This document shows positions 27,380 to 37,163 of a stretch of 64,000 nt of DNA, one piece after another (the first letter of the stretch is position 1; each line of letters starts with the position of its first letter). The DNA is from Catalimonadaceae bacterium JC749. Its GTDB lineage: Bacteria > Bacteroidota > Bacteroidia > Cytophagales > Cyclobacteriaceae. The stretch spans positions 186,001 to 250,000 of the forward strand of contig JAJNNC010000009.1 of assembly GCA_021730635.1 (NCBI GenBank), in the 5' to 3' direction. The translations under genes were made by a program, and so were the position numbers. Below the pieces are notes generated by a model. That model was given only the letters and a program-made list of their open reading frames with translations, ran no database searches and was not told the origin of the DNA.

Positions 27380-29851
27380 ATGTTACGCATACAATTTAAA
27401 AGCCAGGTTCTACCCCATCTCATTGCCATTGCCGTATTTCTGGTCATTACTTTGGTTTTCTTTCATCCCATTTTTTTTGGAAACAAAGCCATACAGCAGT
27501 CTGATGTATTACAAGGAATTGGCGCTGGTCAGGAGATTAAGGAGTATCGTGAGGCCACTGGTGAAGAACCGCTCTGGACAAATTCCATGTTTGGCGGAAT
27601 GCCTGCTTATCTGATCAGTGTTGTTTATCCCGGTGAGGGCATTGTCAATACCCTGCAGACTATATATTCCTTGTGGCTTCCCCGTACCCCTGGTATCATT
27701 TTTAAAGCCATGCTCAGTTTTTATATTTTGTTGCTGGTATTTGGTATTCGCCCTTATGTGGCTATTGCTGGGGCTATTGCCTTTGGTTTAGGCACCTTTA
27801 ATATGATCAGTCTGGAGGCAGGGCACGTCTGGAAGGTAGATGCTATCGCCTATATGCCTTTGGTGCTGGCAGGTATCCATGTGGCCCTGAAAGGTAACCG
27901 GATGTGGGGATTTACACTGACAGCTTTAGCCCTTGCCTTTGAAATAGATAGCAATCACCTGCAGGTAACCTATTATCTCCTGCTCATTGTGATCCTGTAC
28001 GGTGTTGCCTCCTTGGTTCATGCCATCCGCGTGAAGCAATTACAACCATTGATGCTCAACGTGGGCATACTGGTATTGGCTGCCCTACTAGCCATTGGCA
28101 CCACCGCCGGCAGGCTCTGGAATACCTTTCAGTATAGCCAGTATTCTATCCGTGGGGCTTCCGAACTGAGCACAGACCAGCCCAGCGACAACGAAGGCGG
28201 GCTCAATCGTGACTATGCCTTTGCCTGGAGTATCGGTACCTGGGAAGCTTTTACCCTGCTGGTCCCGGATTTCGCAGGAGGTGCTTCAAACAGGGGGCTA
28301 AGCCCAGATTCTGAAACAGCCGATTTTTTAAGGTCACAAAATATTAACCGGCAGCAAATACAACAGTTTATTGACAACGCGCCCACTTATTGGGGCAAAA
28401 AACCTTTTACCGGTGGCCCTACCTATGCCGGGGCTATCGTTTGCTTCCTTTTTGTAATAGGCTGTTTTTTCGCTCCCAGAGGGCATCGTGCCTGGCTCAT
28501 TGCTGCCACACTCCTGTCTATCCTGCTGGCCTGGGGGAAAAATTTCCCTGTTTTCAATAACCTGATGTTCGACTTTTTTCCGGGGTACAATAAATTCAGA
28601 GTGGTGGAAATGGCTATGATTATCGCTTTGATGTGTATGCCGCTCTTAGGCTTTATCGGCCTGGAAAAATTACTACAAAAAGGCTTTGATCCAGTAACAC
28701 AAAAAAGATTCTGGCTGGCGTCAGGGATTACCCTGGGTCTTCTGTTGACCTTGATCGTATTTGCCGGTGCAGGAAAATATGAAAGTGCAGTGGATCAGCA
28801 ATATATTTCCCAAGGCATGACTGCCCTGGTCGACACCTTGCGGGAAGACCGGGAAGCTATGTTACGGAGCGATGCCTTCCGATCTTTTCTTTTTATTGCA
28901 GCAGTCATTGCTCTGCTGTATTTCTACCTCAAAAGAAACCTTTCTTTTCCAATCCTGGCCGCCGGATTTGGCATTCTCATGTTGATTGACTTTTGGAGCA
29001 TCGACAGAAGGTATCTCAACGACGAAGATTATGTGCGTGAGTCTAACCGACTGGGTTTTTTCAATGCGACAGAGGCTGATCAGTATATTTTGCAGGATAC
29101 TACCCAATACCGGGTGCTCAACTTACAAAACACCTTCAACGACGGACGCACTTCATATTTCCATGCTTCTATCGGAGGGTATCATGGTGCTAAAATGCGA
29201 CGGTATCAGGATTTGATAGATCGATATCTTTCGGAGGAAATCAATCGCATTATTCAGCAAATTCAGCAAGGCAGCAGAAATTTCAGTAATATTCCTGTGC
29301 TGAATATGCTCAATACCAAGTATATCATGGCCGGAAGTAACCAGAATGCCGTACTCACCAATCCGGGGGCCTTTGGCAATGCCTGGTTTGTTTCTCAGGT
29401 CAACGAAGTGAACAGTCCGGATGAGGAAATAGAGGCTTTAGCCAACACGAATCTACAGGAAGCTGCCATCGTAGATGTTTCCCGGTTTCCTTTGACCCAG
29501 ACAAGTTACAATTCAGGAGGAAGCATCCGTTTAACAGACTATCAGCCCAATCACCTGACTTATGAAGTGGAGGCAGCAGGAGAAAGTTTTGCGGTGTTTT
29601 CAGAAATATATTATGCTGATGGATGGAAAGCATTGATCGATGGGCAGGATGCCGATTATGTTCGTGCGAATTATATTCTTCGGGCCTTGCCCATACCCGC
29701 CGGCACGCATACCGTTGAATTTGTATTTGACCCTACTTCCTACCGGGTGGGCAGCACTTCCACGGTTATATTTTCTATTTTACTGTTGATAGCTTTGCTG
29801 GGAAGTATGGTTTATACCGGGAAAGACTTATCCCGAAAAGAAGCAGTGTAA
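27380..29851 (+). CDS. YfhO-family large membrane protein
   Basis: This is an 823-residue YfhO protein with many hydrophobic helices in its first two thirds and a periplasmic beta-rich C-terminal region ending in one more helix. YfhO proteins are GT-C-like enzymes or transporters. In Gram-positives they add sugars to lipoteichoic acid. In Bacteroidota they are common but biochemically uncharacterised. The typical family blocks are present: PLWTNSMFGGMPAYLI, NMISLEAGHVWKVDAIAYMPLV, and YYADGWKALIDG near the end. The glycosyltransferase that follows 3 bases later is very likely co-expressed, which supports a role in a lipid-linked sugar or surface-glycan step. Confidence 0.9.
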   Translation: MLRIQFKSQVLPHLIAIAVFLVITLVFFHPIFFGNKAIQQSDVLQGIGAGQEIKEYREATGEEPLWTNSMFGGMPAYLISVVYPGEGIVNTLQTIYSLWLPRTPGIIFKAMLSFYILLLVFGIRPYVAIAGAIAFGLGTFNMISLEAGHVWKVDAIAYMPLVLAGIHVALKGNRMWGFTLTALALAFEIDSNHLQVTYYLLLIVILYGVASLVHAIRVKQLQPLMLNVGILVLAALLAIGTTAGRLWNTFQYSQYSIRGASELSTDQPSDNEGGLNRDYAFAWSIGTWEAFTLLVPDFAGGASNRGLSPDSETADFLRSQNINRQQIQQFIDNAPTYWGKKPFTGGPTYAGAIVCFLFVIGCFFAPRGHRAWLIAATLLSILLAWGKNFPVFNNLMFDFFPGYNKFRVVEMAMIIALMCMPLLGFIGLEKLLQKGFDPVTQKRFWLASGITLGLLLTLIVFAGAGKYESAVDQQYISQGMTALVDTLREDREAMLRSDAFRSFLFIAAVIALLYFYLKRNLSFPILAAGFGILMLIDFWSIDRRYLNDEDYVRESNRLGFFNATEADQYILQDTTQYRVLNLQNTFNDGRTSYFHASIGGYHGAKMRRYQDLIDRYLSEEINRIIQQIQQGSRNFSNIPVLNMLNTKYIMAGSNQNAVLTNPGAFGNAWFVSQVNEVNSPDEEIEALANTNLQEAAIVDVSRFPLTQTSYNSGGSIRLTDYQPNHLTYEVEAAGESFAVFSEIYYADGWKALIDGQDADYVRANYILRALPIPAGTHTVEFVFDPTSYRVGSTSTVIFSILLLIALLGSMVYTGKDLSRKEAV

Positions 29852-29854
29852 AAC

Positions 29855-30790
29855 ATGGATAAGAGAAGTCAGCCGAAGTTATCTATCGTAGTTTGTACTT
29901 TCAACCGGGAAAATTACATTGAGACTACCCTGCAACATTTGATACAACAGAACATTGACAAGCAGCTCGTTGAAATTGTCATAGTTAATAACAACAGCAC
30001 GGATCATACGGAGGAAATCTGCAAACAATTGATAGACCAACATCCGGCAGAGCCTATCCGTTATTTTCTAGAAAAAAATCAGGGACATTCCTATTCCAGA
30101 AACAGAGGCATACAGGAATCTAAGGGAGAGCTCATCGCTTTCATTGACGATGATGCTTTTGTACAACCCGATTTCAGCGAGCAAATCCTGCGTTTTTTTG
30201 AAAATAATCATGCGGCCATGGTCATTGGCGGCAAAATTATTCCCGTGTATGAAACCGGGGAACCACCCTGGATGTCGCGATTTTTGCTTCCCCTGGTTTC
30301 CGCCCTCGATATGGGCGATCATGTAAAACCTTTTAAGGGACGGAAATTTCCTATCGGAGCCAACGTCATTTTTCGTAGAAGTGTGTTTGACCGGTATGGT
30401 CTTTTCAATGTTGCCTTAGGCAGAATAGGAAGCGGACTTGCGGGAGGCGATGAAAAAGAGTTGATACTCCGCCTCAAAGCCGACCAAACCCCTATTTATT
30501 ATGTGCCTTCGGTAGTGGTGCGACACATCATTCCTGAAAAAAGGCTTTCCCTTGCCTATATCAAAGGGTTGGCTAGGGGCGTAGGACACAGCGAAAAGGA
30601 AAGGTTAAAAAACAAACCTCTCACTCAAAAAATGTCCCGCATCATGGAAGAATTTGTGAAGATAGGAGCCACTATGCTTCTATTCCTCCTTTATACGTTG
30701 AAAGGTACCCTGCCGAAAGCGCTTATGCTTGTCAAATTCCGTTTTTGGGTAATACAAGGTTTTTTAGGGAAAGCCAGTCCTGCTTCTTAA
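29855..30790 (+). CDS. Family 2 glycosyltransferase
   Basis: This is a 311-residue GT2 (GT-A fold) enzyme: SIVVCTFNRENYIETTL at the N-terminus, NNNSTDHTEE, and the DxD-type metal site IDDDAF (~residue 98). The later acidic GGDEKEL is the likely catalytic base region. A C-terminal hydrophobic helix (about 265-290) may anchor it to the inner membrane. It starts 3 bases after the YfhO stop, a spacing that indicates translational coupling, and probably supplies or extends the glycan handled by that protein. Donor and acceptor are unknown. Confidence 0.92.
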   Translation: MDKRSQPKLSIVVCTFNRENYIETTLQHLIQQNIDKQLVEIVIVNNNSTDHTEEICKQLIDQHPAEPIRYFLEKNQGHSYSRNRGIQESKGELIAFIDDDAFVQPDFSEQILRFFENNHAAMVIGGKIIPVYETGEPPWMSRFLLPLVSALDMGDHVKPFKGRKFPIGANVIFRRSVFDRYGLFNVALGRIGSGLAGGDEKELILRLKADQTPIYYVPSVVVRHIIPEKRLSLAYIKGLARGVGHSEKERLKNKPLTQKMSRIMEEFVKIGATMLLFLLYTLKGTLPKALMLVKFRFWVIQGFLGKASPAS

Positions 30791-30867
30791 ACCGCTAAGC
30801 CTCCAGATGAAATGATACTTTCCCTACTGCTAGAGCTATTTTCTAAAATTCACTAAGTATCAGGCAG

Positions 30868-31785
30868 TTAGCGCGTTGCCAGCACTTCATATACAGACGT
30901 CCAACGAATATCCGGATAGCGCTCATTGTCAAGTGGCTTTAATTTTGGACGCCCGCTGAACATGTCGCGCAGGTACTGCATCCCCTGCCAGGGTGGAAAG
31001 ACCGCTTCACTCTTTGGAGAAAGCGTACGCGTCATCTTAATTAGGGTATCAAATCCTTTCAACCCCCCGGCACGGAAGAGACTGAATTCTTTTCCTGTGA
31101 CCTTACTGGCCACTACTTTTAATCCGCGAGCACTCACCACATCACCAGCGATGCGGAGGTCTCGTGGAGTAGAAGGGTCCAGGGCCGCTGCCGCCGTGAA
31201 AGCAGCCGTATCATCTATTGTGGTAAAGTCCAATGGTTGGTCAGCGTCACCCCAGTAGACTACCTTTTTGAGCCAGAAAAGTATGACCGGAGCCTGGCCG
31301 TTTAGCAGCTCCGTGAACATGCCATTGAGGATAGAGGTGGCTGAGATTGGTGCCTCCTCAAGATGTTCGCGGAACTCCCGGCGAAGGTCAAGATTTCGGT
31401 TGGTGCCACCAGGGAGCTTTGTAAAATCGATAGCATAGTCGGAAGGAATAAAGCGAGGTACACCCGCTTCAACGGCAGCATTCAGCAGTGAAGTCTGCAC
31501 TTTGACGATCACTTCGTAGAGTCCTGATAAGGCGGAGACCACGCAGGCGCCACCTTTGCATGCTTGGGTAAGTGCTGAGGGGTCATTGTAATCAACTTCA
31601 ACGATAGAAGCGCCCTGCTTCCGTAATGCTGAGACTTCACCATTACCGCTTCCAGGACGAATAACAGCCCTCACATGGGCTCCTCGGTTAAGTAGTGACT
31701 GGGCGATACGCCCTCCCAGGTCCCCGGTGGCTCCCGCCAGAATAATTGTCATCTCACCCGGGTTATTGCTTTTATTCACTGTCAT
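30868..31785 (-). CDS. NmrA-like NAD(P)-binding protein
   Basis: This is a 305-residue atypical SDR of the NmrA/isoflavone-reductase type. It has the coenzyme motif GATGDLGGRIAQSLL, a basic specificity region (VRAVIRPGSGN) that favours NADP, and the FIPSDYAIDF active-site block. Aromatic alcohol reductases and NmrA redox sensors share this fold, so the role is open. Base composition appears G+C-richer than its neighbours (one 60-base sample at 31141 is about 65% G+C), which suggests recent acquisition. It sits alone on the minus strand inside the glycan region. Confidence 0.82.
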   Translation of the reverse strand: MTVNKSNNPGEMTIILAGATGDLGGRIAQSLLNRGAHVRAVIRPGSGNGEVSALRKQGASIVEVDYNDPSALTQACKGGACVVSALSGLYEVIVKVQTSLLNAAVEAGVPRFIPSDYAIDFTKLPGGTNRNLDLRREFREHLEEAPISATSILNGMFTELLNGQAPVILFWLKKVVYWGDADQPLDFTTIDDTAAFTAAAALDPSTPRDLRIAGDVVSARGLKVVASKVTGKEFSLFRAGGLKGFDTLIKMTRTLSPKSEAVFPPWQGMQYLRDMFSGRPKLKPLDNERYPDIRWTSVYEVLATR

Positions 31786-31889
31786 TGTTATTACTCCTCA
31801 AAATATTGAACAATAACTACCGGCTCGATGGCAATGTTTAGAACATGTATCAAAGTAAATTCCTGATGCTGTCAAGTCCTACTCTTACT

Positions 31890-32447
31890 TCATTTATCGC
31901 GGGGCCTTGGTTGCAGTATACTCAAATACTGAATCCAGGGTCCGACGGCTTCTTTATACTGTTTGGCCATGACCCGTGAAATCTGTGCCATATGATTAAG
32001 ATCGTGAACGACCCAGGTGGCCAGAAGCTGGGATAAGGTTACTTCTCCGAAAACAGGGTGCATGCCTGTTTCTTGCAGATGATCGTCGGTCAGTTTTTTG
32101 GAGGACAGCAGCCCAAGATTCTTTTTACGCAGCTTTCTGAATTCATCCAATAACTGCGTCAAAGTTTTGCCTCTACTTTCTTCAAACTGGGCAAACCGAT
32201 CAAAGGGTGCAAAAGTTTTGTCCGTACCCTCCGAAAGAATACGCTCTGCTCTTGGCATCCAGTCTGTTCTTTCGCCATGAATAAGATGCCCTACAATATC
32301 ATAGGCACTCCAGCTGTCGCCCCCTTCATTGGGGGAAGTCCATGCTGTAGAAATGCCCTGGAGCATGGCTTCAAGTACGTCGGGGGTTCGTTCAAGAATT
32401 TCAATGGATTTTTCTAAAGTAAAATGCATAGCTCGCTCTGTTGACAT
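31890..32447 (-). CDS. DinB-family protein
   Basis: This is a 185-residue four-helix-bundle protein of the DinB/YfiT superfamily. The three metal-binding histidines are suggested by VGHLIHGE in the first half and WVVHDLNHMAQ in the second. The family contains metal-dependent thiol transferases and many proteins of unknown role. The block near PVFGEVTLSQLLATW is typical of the Bacteroidota members. A start at the ATG six codons in (32429, MHFTLEK) is also possible. It is separated from its minus-strand neighbours by more than 100 bases on either side. Confidence 0.85.
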   Translation of the reverse strand: MSTERAMHFTLEKSIEILERTPDVLEAMLQGISTAWTSPNEGGDSWSAYDIVGHLIHGERTDWMPRAERILSEGTDKTFAPFDRFAQFEESRGKTLTQLLDEFRKLRKKNLGLLSSKKLTDDHLQETGMHPVFGEVTLSQLLATWVVHDLNHMAQISRVMAKQYKEAVGPWIQYLSILQPRPRDK

Positions 32448-32633
32448 GATTTGATCTGTAAAAATATAAAAATGCCAATCATCTGGTCAAGTCAACTCGT
32501 ATAGCAGTGATCAAAAGCTAGTTTAGTTCAATATCCATTGTGAGACACCGGCATGAACCATTTTCCAAAAGATAAAATGCTTATCTGACTGGACAACCAA
32601 ACTGCTGTTGCCTTGCCGTTTCTTCCAGAGAAA

Positions 32634-33599
32634 TTAGGCCAGGGTGTACAATTTTATATTTTTCTTTTTTCCTCTTAATTCATTTTCTCCTAATGATCTG
32701 ATTTGATAATTACCATTTACGGCTAAGCTTTTCATTAAATCATCAGAAACCAGAAGATCTACTTCATAGCGATTACAAAGTCCTTGTATACGAGCGGTTG
32801 CATTGAGTACGTCGCCTGTGAAGATAATTTCTTTCTTGAGTGCCCCAATTTCTCCGGTCGTTACCTTTCCAAAATGAAAACCCGCTTTAAAAGTCGGTAA
32901 GACACCGAATCTTTTTTGATACCAGGCTGATCGTTTCCGGAGATCTTCTTTCATGGCAAAAAAGCATTTGATACAATTATTATTTTCTATGCCCTCCTTA
33001 TACTTCCATGATACAATGATCTCATCACCTACATATTGATAGATTTCCCCTGAATATTGAACAATAGCATCCGACAGATCGGCGTAATAGGCTCTGAGCA
33101 GTTCAAAATATTGGATATGACCTAATTTTTCCGCTATGGTAGTGGAAGATTTCATGTCCGTAAACATAAAGATTCTTTTTTCCTCCGTAGGTCGGTGATA
33201 TTTACCCGTAAAAAAATTAATCAGAATACCATGCCCGATATTTTCACTGATCTCAGCATAAAAAAGGGAGGCACCCAAAGCCACGGCCAGCTGCAACTGG
33301 GTACTCAGGTTCGTCAGAGAGAGGAGGTACGCCCATAATTTATGCCCTACCTGCTTATCGAAAATACCAGTATTGAGTTCTATACTGGCAGCAATGGAGT
33401 AGGTAATCACCGTGATGAGGAGCAGTAACAGGATGTATAAAGCTAATTTATACAGTATCTTCCTGGTAAAGCTTTTTTGGGCAAACACCTGGTTAAGATA
33501 CACCAGCTCGATGGTACCGATGAGCAGCCCCACACCCGTAATGGCCAGGCTGGAAAAAACAAAAATCGTAAAATTCATCTGGATGGCTGTTGACGGCAC
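32634..33599 (-). CDS. Membrane class III adenylate/guanylate cyclase
   Basis: This 321-residue protein has about four N-terminal membrane helices (residues ~8-130) and a C-terminal class III cyclase domain. The two metal-binding aspartates are in FTDMKSST and YVGDEIIV. GFHFGKVTTGEIG and IFTGDVLNATARIQ are further catalytic-domain blocks. It should produce cAMP or cGMP at the inner membrane, with specificity residues that I cannot call reliably. Similar short membrane cyclases are common in Cytophagales. It lies on the minus strand directly before the divergent glycan operon. Confidence 0.9.
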   Translation of the reverse strand: MPSTAIQMNFTIFVFSSLAITGVGLLIGTIELVYLNQVFAQKSFTRKILYKLALYILLLLLITVITYSIAASIELNTGIFDKQVGHKLWAYLLSLTNLSTQLQLAVALGASLFYAEISENIGHGILINFFTGKYHRPTEEKRIFMFTDMKSSTTIAEKLGHIQYFELLRAYYADLSDAIVQYSGEIYQYVGDEIIVSWKYKEGIENNNCIKCFFAMKEDLRKRSAWYQKRFGVLPTFKAGFHFGKVTTGEIGALKKEIIFTGDVLNATARIQGLCNRYEVDLLVSDDLMKSLAVNGNYQIRSLGENELRGKKKNIKLYTLA

Positions 33600-34043
33600 A
33601 TGTTCCCCACCGCTGAGAGCGGCCTATTCAACCAATAGGAAGACTAAACCTGACGTCAACCAGATAACTCCAAATGGAAAGATTCTGGCAATATTTCTTT
33701 TTGTTTTGAAAGATAACATGATCAATCGCTACAAGATTGGACTTTGATATTGTCGGATCGGGACTGATTTCTGACAATACCTGCCACAGACAGAAGGAGC
33801 AATGGCTTCCAGCATGTATCATTTTTTTCTAAAATAGCGTTTTTACACCTTACTTTCAAAGTAATGCATCGTCTGATAACCTTTTTCCAATGGCTACTGA
33901 CTGCCGATTACTTTGAAGACGCCCTAACAATTTTACATTTCTTTCCTATGGGGAATTAAAAAAATATGCCGAACATTGAAAACAATACCATGATACAACA
34001 GGCTTTTAACATGGTGTATTTTAAATAAGCAAAGCTTCACCAC
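33600..34043. other. 444-base divergent intergenic region
   Basis: This stretch contains the promoters for the cyclase gene (minus) and the glycan operon (plus), but no clean TAnnTTTG site was found close to the acyltransferase start. No gene or repeat was seen. Confidence 0.5.
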
Positions 34044-34592
34044 ATGAACCAGCAACTCAGAAAACATATTAAAATGACGCTTGGCAGCAGGTGGCGAATC
34101 TGGAAACACAGGCAAAGACTAGGTCATTGTGGTGCTGCTGTATATTTTGAGAAAAATGTTGAGTTTTTAAGATACCCCCACAATATATCGGTGGGAGATT
34201 ATGTCATTGTTAAAGAAGGCGCCAAAATATGTTCCTGTAATGCCCAGGCAACCATCAGCATTGGCCATAATACCACGATTGGTTACTATACTTTTATCTT
34301 TGCTTCCGAACACATTAGCATTGGACAAGACTGTATGATCGCCCCTTTTGTGTACCTGGTAGACAGCGACCACGATATTGCCAAGGCAAAACCGATGAAT
34401 CAGCAGGAAAACATCACGGCCCCGATCCGGATCGGCAATGATGTATGGATCGCTACCGGTGCTAAAATTCTAAAGGGTGTTACCATTCACGATGGGGCCA
34501 TCATAGCGGCCGGGGCTGTTGTGAATCAGGATGTGCAACCTTATGAAATTGTGGGAGGCGTTCCGGCGAAGCATCTGGGAAACAGAAAGTAA
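34044..34592 (+). CDS. Left-handed beta-helix acyltransferase (glycan O- or N-acetyltransferase)
   Basis: This 182-residue protein is built of hexapeptide repeats: ISIGHNTTIGYYTFI, ISIGQDCMIAPFVYL, IRIGNDVWIATGAKILKGVTI, IAAGAVV and VGGVPAKHLG. The His of DSDHD is the likely catalytic base. The family transfers acetyl or other acyl groups from CoA to sugars. It is the first gene of a seven-gene operon, only 5 bases before the SpsF-like gene, so it probably decorates a sugar intermediate or the finished glycan made by that operon. Confidence 0.9.
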   Translation: MNQQLRKHIKMTLGSRWRIWKHRQRLGHCGAAVYFEKNVEFLRYPHNISVGDYVIVKEGAKICSCNAQATISIGHNTTIGYYTFIFASEHISIGQDCMIAPFVYLVDSDHDIAKAKPMNQQENITAPIRIGNDVWIATGAKILKGVTIHDGAIIAAGAVVNQDVQPYEIVGGVPAKHLGNRK

Positions 34593-34597
34593 ACAAC

Positions 34598-35308
34598 ATG
34601 AGCATTGGTTTTATTATTCTAGCACGTTTTAATTCGAGGCGCTTACCCGGTAAAGCATTACTTCCTATTGAGGAAGTTCCTCTGCTACTCCATATTTACA
34701 AAGCTTTAAGACAAGTGGCCTCTCCTGAATGTATTGTTGTCGCTACCTCTGACCAACCTACGGATGACCCTATTGTGCACTTTTGCCGGCAACACAAGAT
34801 ACTGTGTTTTCGCGGAAGCTTAGATCATGTAGCGCAGCGTTTCTATCAGTGTGCAGCAGCCCATCACTTTGATTATGCCACCCGCATCAACGGGGATAAC
34901 CTGTTTGTGGCCATGGAAACCCTTCGGGAAATGTTGTCATTCATACAGACGACGCCTGTCAAACCAGATTTCCTTACGAATGTCAAAGACCGGACTTTTC
35001 CTTACGGCATGAGTGTAGAAATGGTAAAAACCAGCTTTTACCGCGAAGTGCTGACGCTCATACAGCTGAACCCACGCTACCAGGAACATGTGACGCTTTA
35101 TTTGTATGAACACGAAGAGACTGGCACAAGAACATATTTTTACAATCGACAATGCCCTGAAGCGAAAGGAATTAACCTGGCTATTGATACAGAGGAGGAT
35201 CTGATTTTTGCCAGAAGGATGATACAAAAGATGGATCGTCCGGTTTATTCTTATAACTTGCCGGAATTATATCATATTTACTTAACAGTAAAAAAGGAGC
35301 ATGAATAA
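34598..35308 (+). CDS. SpsF-like cytidylyltransferase
   Basis: This 236-residue protein is of the SpsF/CMP-KDO synthetase-like type: nucleotide-binding ILARFNSRRLPGKALLPI at the N-terminus, and RINGDN as the metal-site region (~residue 97). SpsF proteins occur in spore-coat, flagellar and surface glycan clusters next to NeuB-type synthases, and are thought to activate or transfer sugars as nucleotide conjugates. The NeuB-like gene overlaps its end by 8 bases, a sign of tight coupling. Confidence 0.88.
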   Translation: MSIGFIILARFNSRRLPGKALLPIEEVPLLLHIYKALRQVASPECIVVATSDQPTDDPIVHFCRQHKILCFRGSLDHVAQRFYQCAAAHHFDYATRINGDNLFVAMETLREMLSFIQTTPVKPDFLTNVKDRTFPYGMSVEMVKTSFYREVLTLIQLNPRYQEHVTLYLYEHEETGTRTYFYNRQCPEAKGINLAIDTEEDLIFARRMIQKMDRPVYSYNLPELYHIYLTVKKEHE

Positions 35309-36311
35309 CACTTGGAGAGGTAAACATGGCCCGCTGCTCATCGCCGAAATTGGAGGAAACCATGAGGGAGATTTTGCCTATGCTCAGAAACTGACAGAAC
35401 TGGCCATCAGGGCCGATGTGGATTTTATTAAATTTCAGCTCTACACAGGCGACACCCTGGTGAGTCGTTTGGAAGGGCCTGACAGAAACAAGCACTTTAA
35501 GAAATTTGAGCTCTCACCGGAACAATATATTTCTTTGGCCCGGCAATGTGAGCAACATGGGGTGGGTTTTATGGCTTCTGTCTGGGATGCTGCTTTTATT
35601 GACTGGATTGATCCTTTTCTGCCCATCTATAAGATCGGATCTGGTGATATGACCGCCTATCCTTTGCTGCGAAAAATTGCTTCCCTGGGCAAACCTATCA
35701 TCCTTTCCACCGGATTGGCTACCTTGGAAGAAGTGTTACAGTCGGTGGCCTGTATTCAATCGGTGAATGAACAATACACTTCCCCCTCCTTTTTGGCTTT
35801 GCTGCAATGTACTTCTATGTACCCAATTGATTTCCACGACGCTCATCTGAAAGTGATGGAACTGTACCGGCAAGCGACAGGACTTACCGTGGGGTATTCC
35901 GATCATACCCGAGGGGCGATGGCCCTGGAAGTGGCAGTAGCGATGGGCGCACAGATTCTGGAATTTCATTTTACAGACCAGAGAGAAGGAAAAACCTTTC
36001 GCGACCATCAGGTGTCTCTGACCAAAGACGAAGTCTTACAACTGATCGAAAAAATCAAAGACATACGAGCCTTGCAGGGAAAGGTGCTGAAAGAACCTTT
36101 GACAGTGGAACATGAGCATAGAATCTCATTCAGAAGAGCAGTCTATCCCGCTTCCAACGTACCGGCAGGCACGCAGCTTACCGAACAGCATTTGATATGT
36201 TTGCGCCCCAATCATGGCATCGATGCCAGAGATTTTGACAAAGTATTGGGGAAAACCACCAACATTGATCTTAAAGCACACCAAAAACTTAGTTGGGATT
36301 ATCTCTCATAA
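35301..36311 (+). CDS. NeuB-family sialic-acid-like synthase
   Basis: This 336-residue protein has a complete NeuB TIM barrel (AEIGGNHEGDFAYA, DFIKFQLYTGD, YKIGSGDMTAYPLL, LSTGLATLEEV, CTSMYP, GYSDHTRG, EFHFTDQ) and a C-terminal SAF/antifreeze-like domain (residues ~275-336). The reaction is condensation of phosphoenolpyruvate with an N-acyl amino sugar to give a nonulosonic acid (sialic, legionaminic or pseudaminic type). The exact sugar cannot be read from sequence. EFHFTD replaces the usual E-K-H-F metal/substrate motif, so the normal Lys is Phe here. It ends by sharing bases (TAATG) with the methyltransferase start. Confidence 0.9.
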   Translation: MNNTWRGKHGPLLIAEIGGNHEGDFAYAQKLTELAIRADVDFIKFQLYTGDTLVSRLEGPDRNKHFKKFELSPEQYISLARQCEQHGVGFMASVWDAAFIDWIDPFLPIYKIGSGDMTAYPLLRKIASLGKPIILSTGLATLEEVLQSVACIQSVNEQYTSPSFLALLQCTSMYPIDFHDAHLKVMELYRQATGLTVGYSDHTRGAMALEVAVAMGAQILEFHFTDQREGKTFRDHQVSLTKDEVLQLIEKIKDIRALQGKVLKEPLTVEHEHRISFRRAVYPASNVPAGTQLTEQHLICLRPNHGIDARDFDKVLGKTTNIDLKAHQKLSWDYLS

Positions 36312-37150
36312 TGGAAAGTCAACACAAACAACCCCATCAAACCTTTCACTGTTATGTATGTGGAAGTACAAAGTATAGCCTTATCAGCTCGCTGACACAC
36401 AAACCAGCCGGTGAAACTGATTATGGTGTGCCTCCCGATCAATATTACCGGGACATATGCCAATGCCAGGTATGCCATGTTTTCTTTAATAAACATCAGC
36501 TGATACCGGAAGATTTTTATCAGGGGCAATACAATGCCTCTATTACCTTGGGAAATCTTCAGGAACGTTACCTTAAAATCATGTCGTTGCCCATAGAAAA
36601 ATCCGATAACAAGCAGAGAGTCAGCCGGATTGTTACATTTCTGAGTGAGAAAAGAAAAAAAGATATCAAGCAGATCAGGGCATTGGATGTAGGAAGCGGC
36701 ACTTGTGTTTTTCTGGGAGAATTGAAAAAGCATGGTGTGTATACCGCCTGTGTAGACCCAGATCCTCAGGCAGCCCGGCATGCTCTTGATACGGTAAAGG
36801 TAGAGGAAGCCTATACTGGTTCCCTGGAGGATGTACCCACCGGAAACAACTATGACCTGATCACCTACAACAAAGTGCTGGAACATGTCAAAGAACCGGT
36901 GGCACTACTGCAGCAAGCGAAGCAATACTTATCCACGGATGGCATTGTTTACGTAGAACTTCCTCATGGTACGCCTGGGGTAAAGGCAGGGATAGAACAA
37001 GAAAGACAGGAATTTTTTATGGAGCATTACACTATCTTTAATGAGCCTTCTTTCCAATACCTGGTAAGCCAGGCAGGTTTTCAAAGCCTGGCCATAGAGA
37101 CCATAGAGGAACCCAGCGGGAAATTTACCATTTATGGTTTTATGAATTAA
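36311..37150 (+). CDS. Zinc-ribbon class I methyltransferase of the glycan operon
   Basis: The product is about 279 residues from the ATG at 36311, which overlaps the preceding stop in a TAATG arrangement. An in-frame ATG at 36293 would overlap by 19 bases. The N-terminus carries a Cys-x-x-Cys pair (CYVCGS) and a second pair (CQCQVC), forming a zinc-binding region seen in sugar C-methyltransferases. A Rossmann SAM-binding domain follows (ALDVGSGTCVFLGEL, then YNKVLEHVKEP and YVELPHGTP). It should methylate a sugar or sugar nucleotide, possibly a deoxy-sugar carbon, but the substrate is unknown. Confidence 0.85.
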   Translation: MESQHKQPHQTFHCYVCGSTKYSLISSLTHKPAGETDYGVPPDQYYRDICQCQVCHVFFNKHQLIPEDFYQGQYNASITLGNLQERYLKIMSLPIEKSDNKQRVSRIVTFLSEKRKKDIKQIRALDVGSGTCVFLGELKKHGVYTACVDPDPQAARHALDTVKVEEAYTGSLEDVPTGNNYDLITYNKVLEHVKEPVALLQQAKQYLSTDGIVYVELPHGTPGVKAGIEQERQEFFMEHYTIFNEPSFQYLVSQAGFQSLAIETIEEPSGKFTIYGFMN

Positions 37151-37163
37151 GATTGAGAATGAC

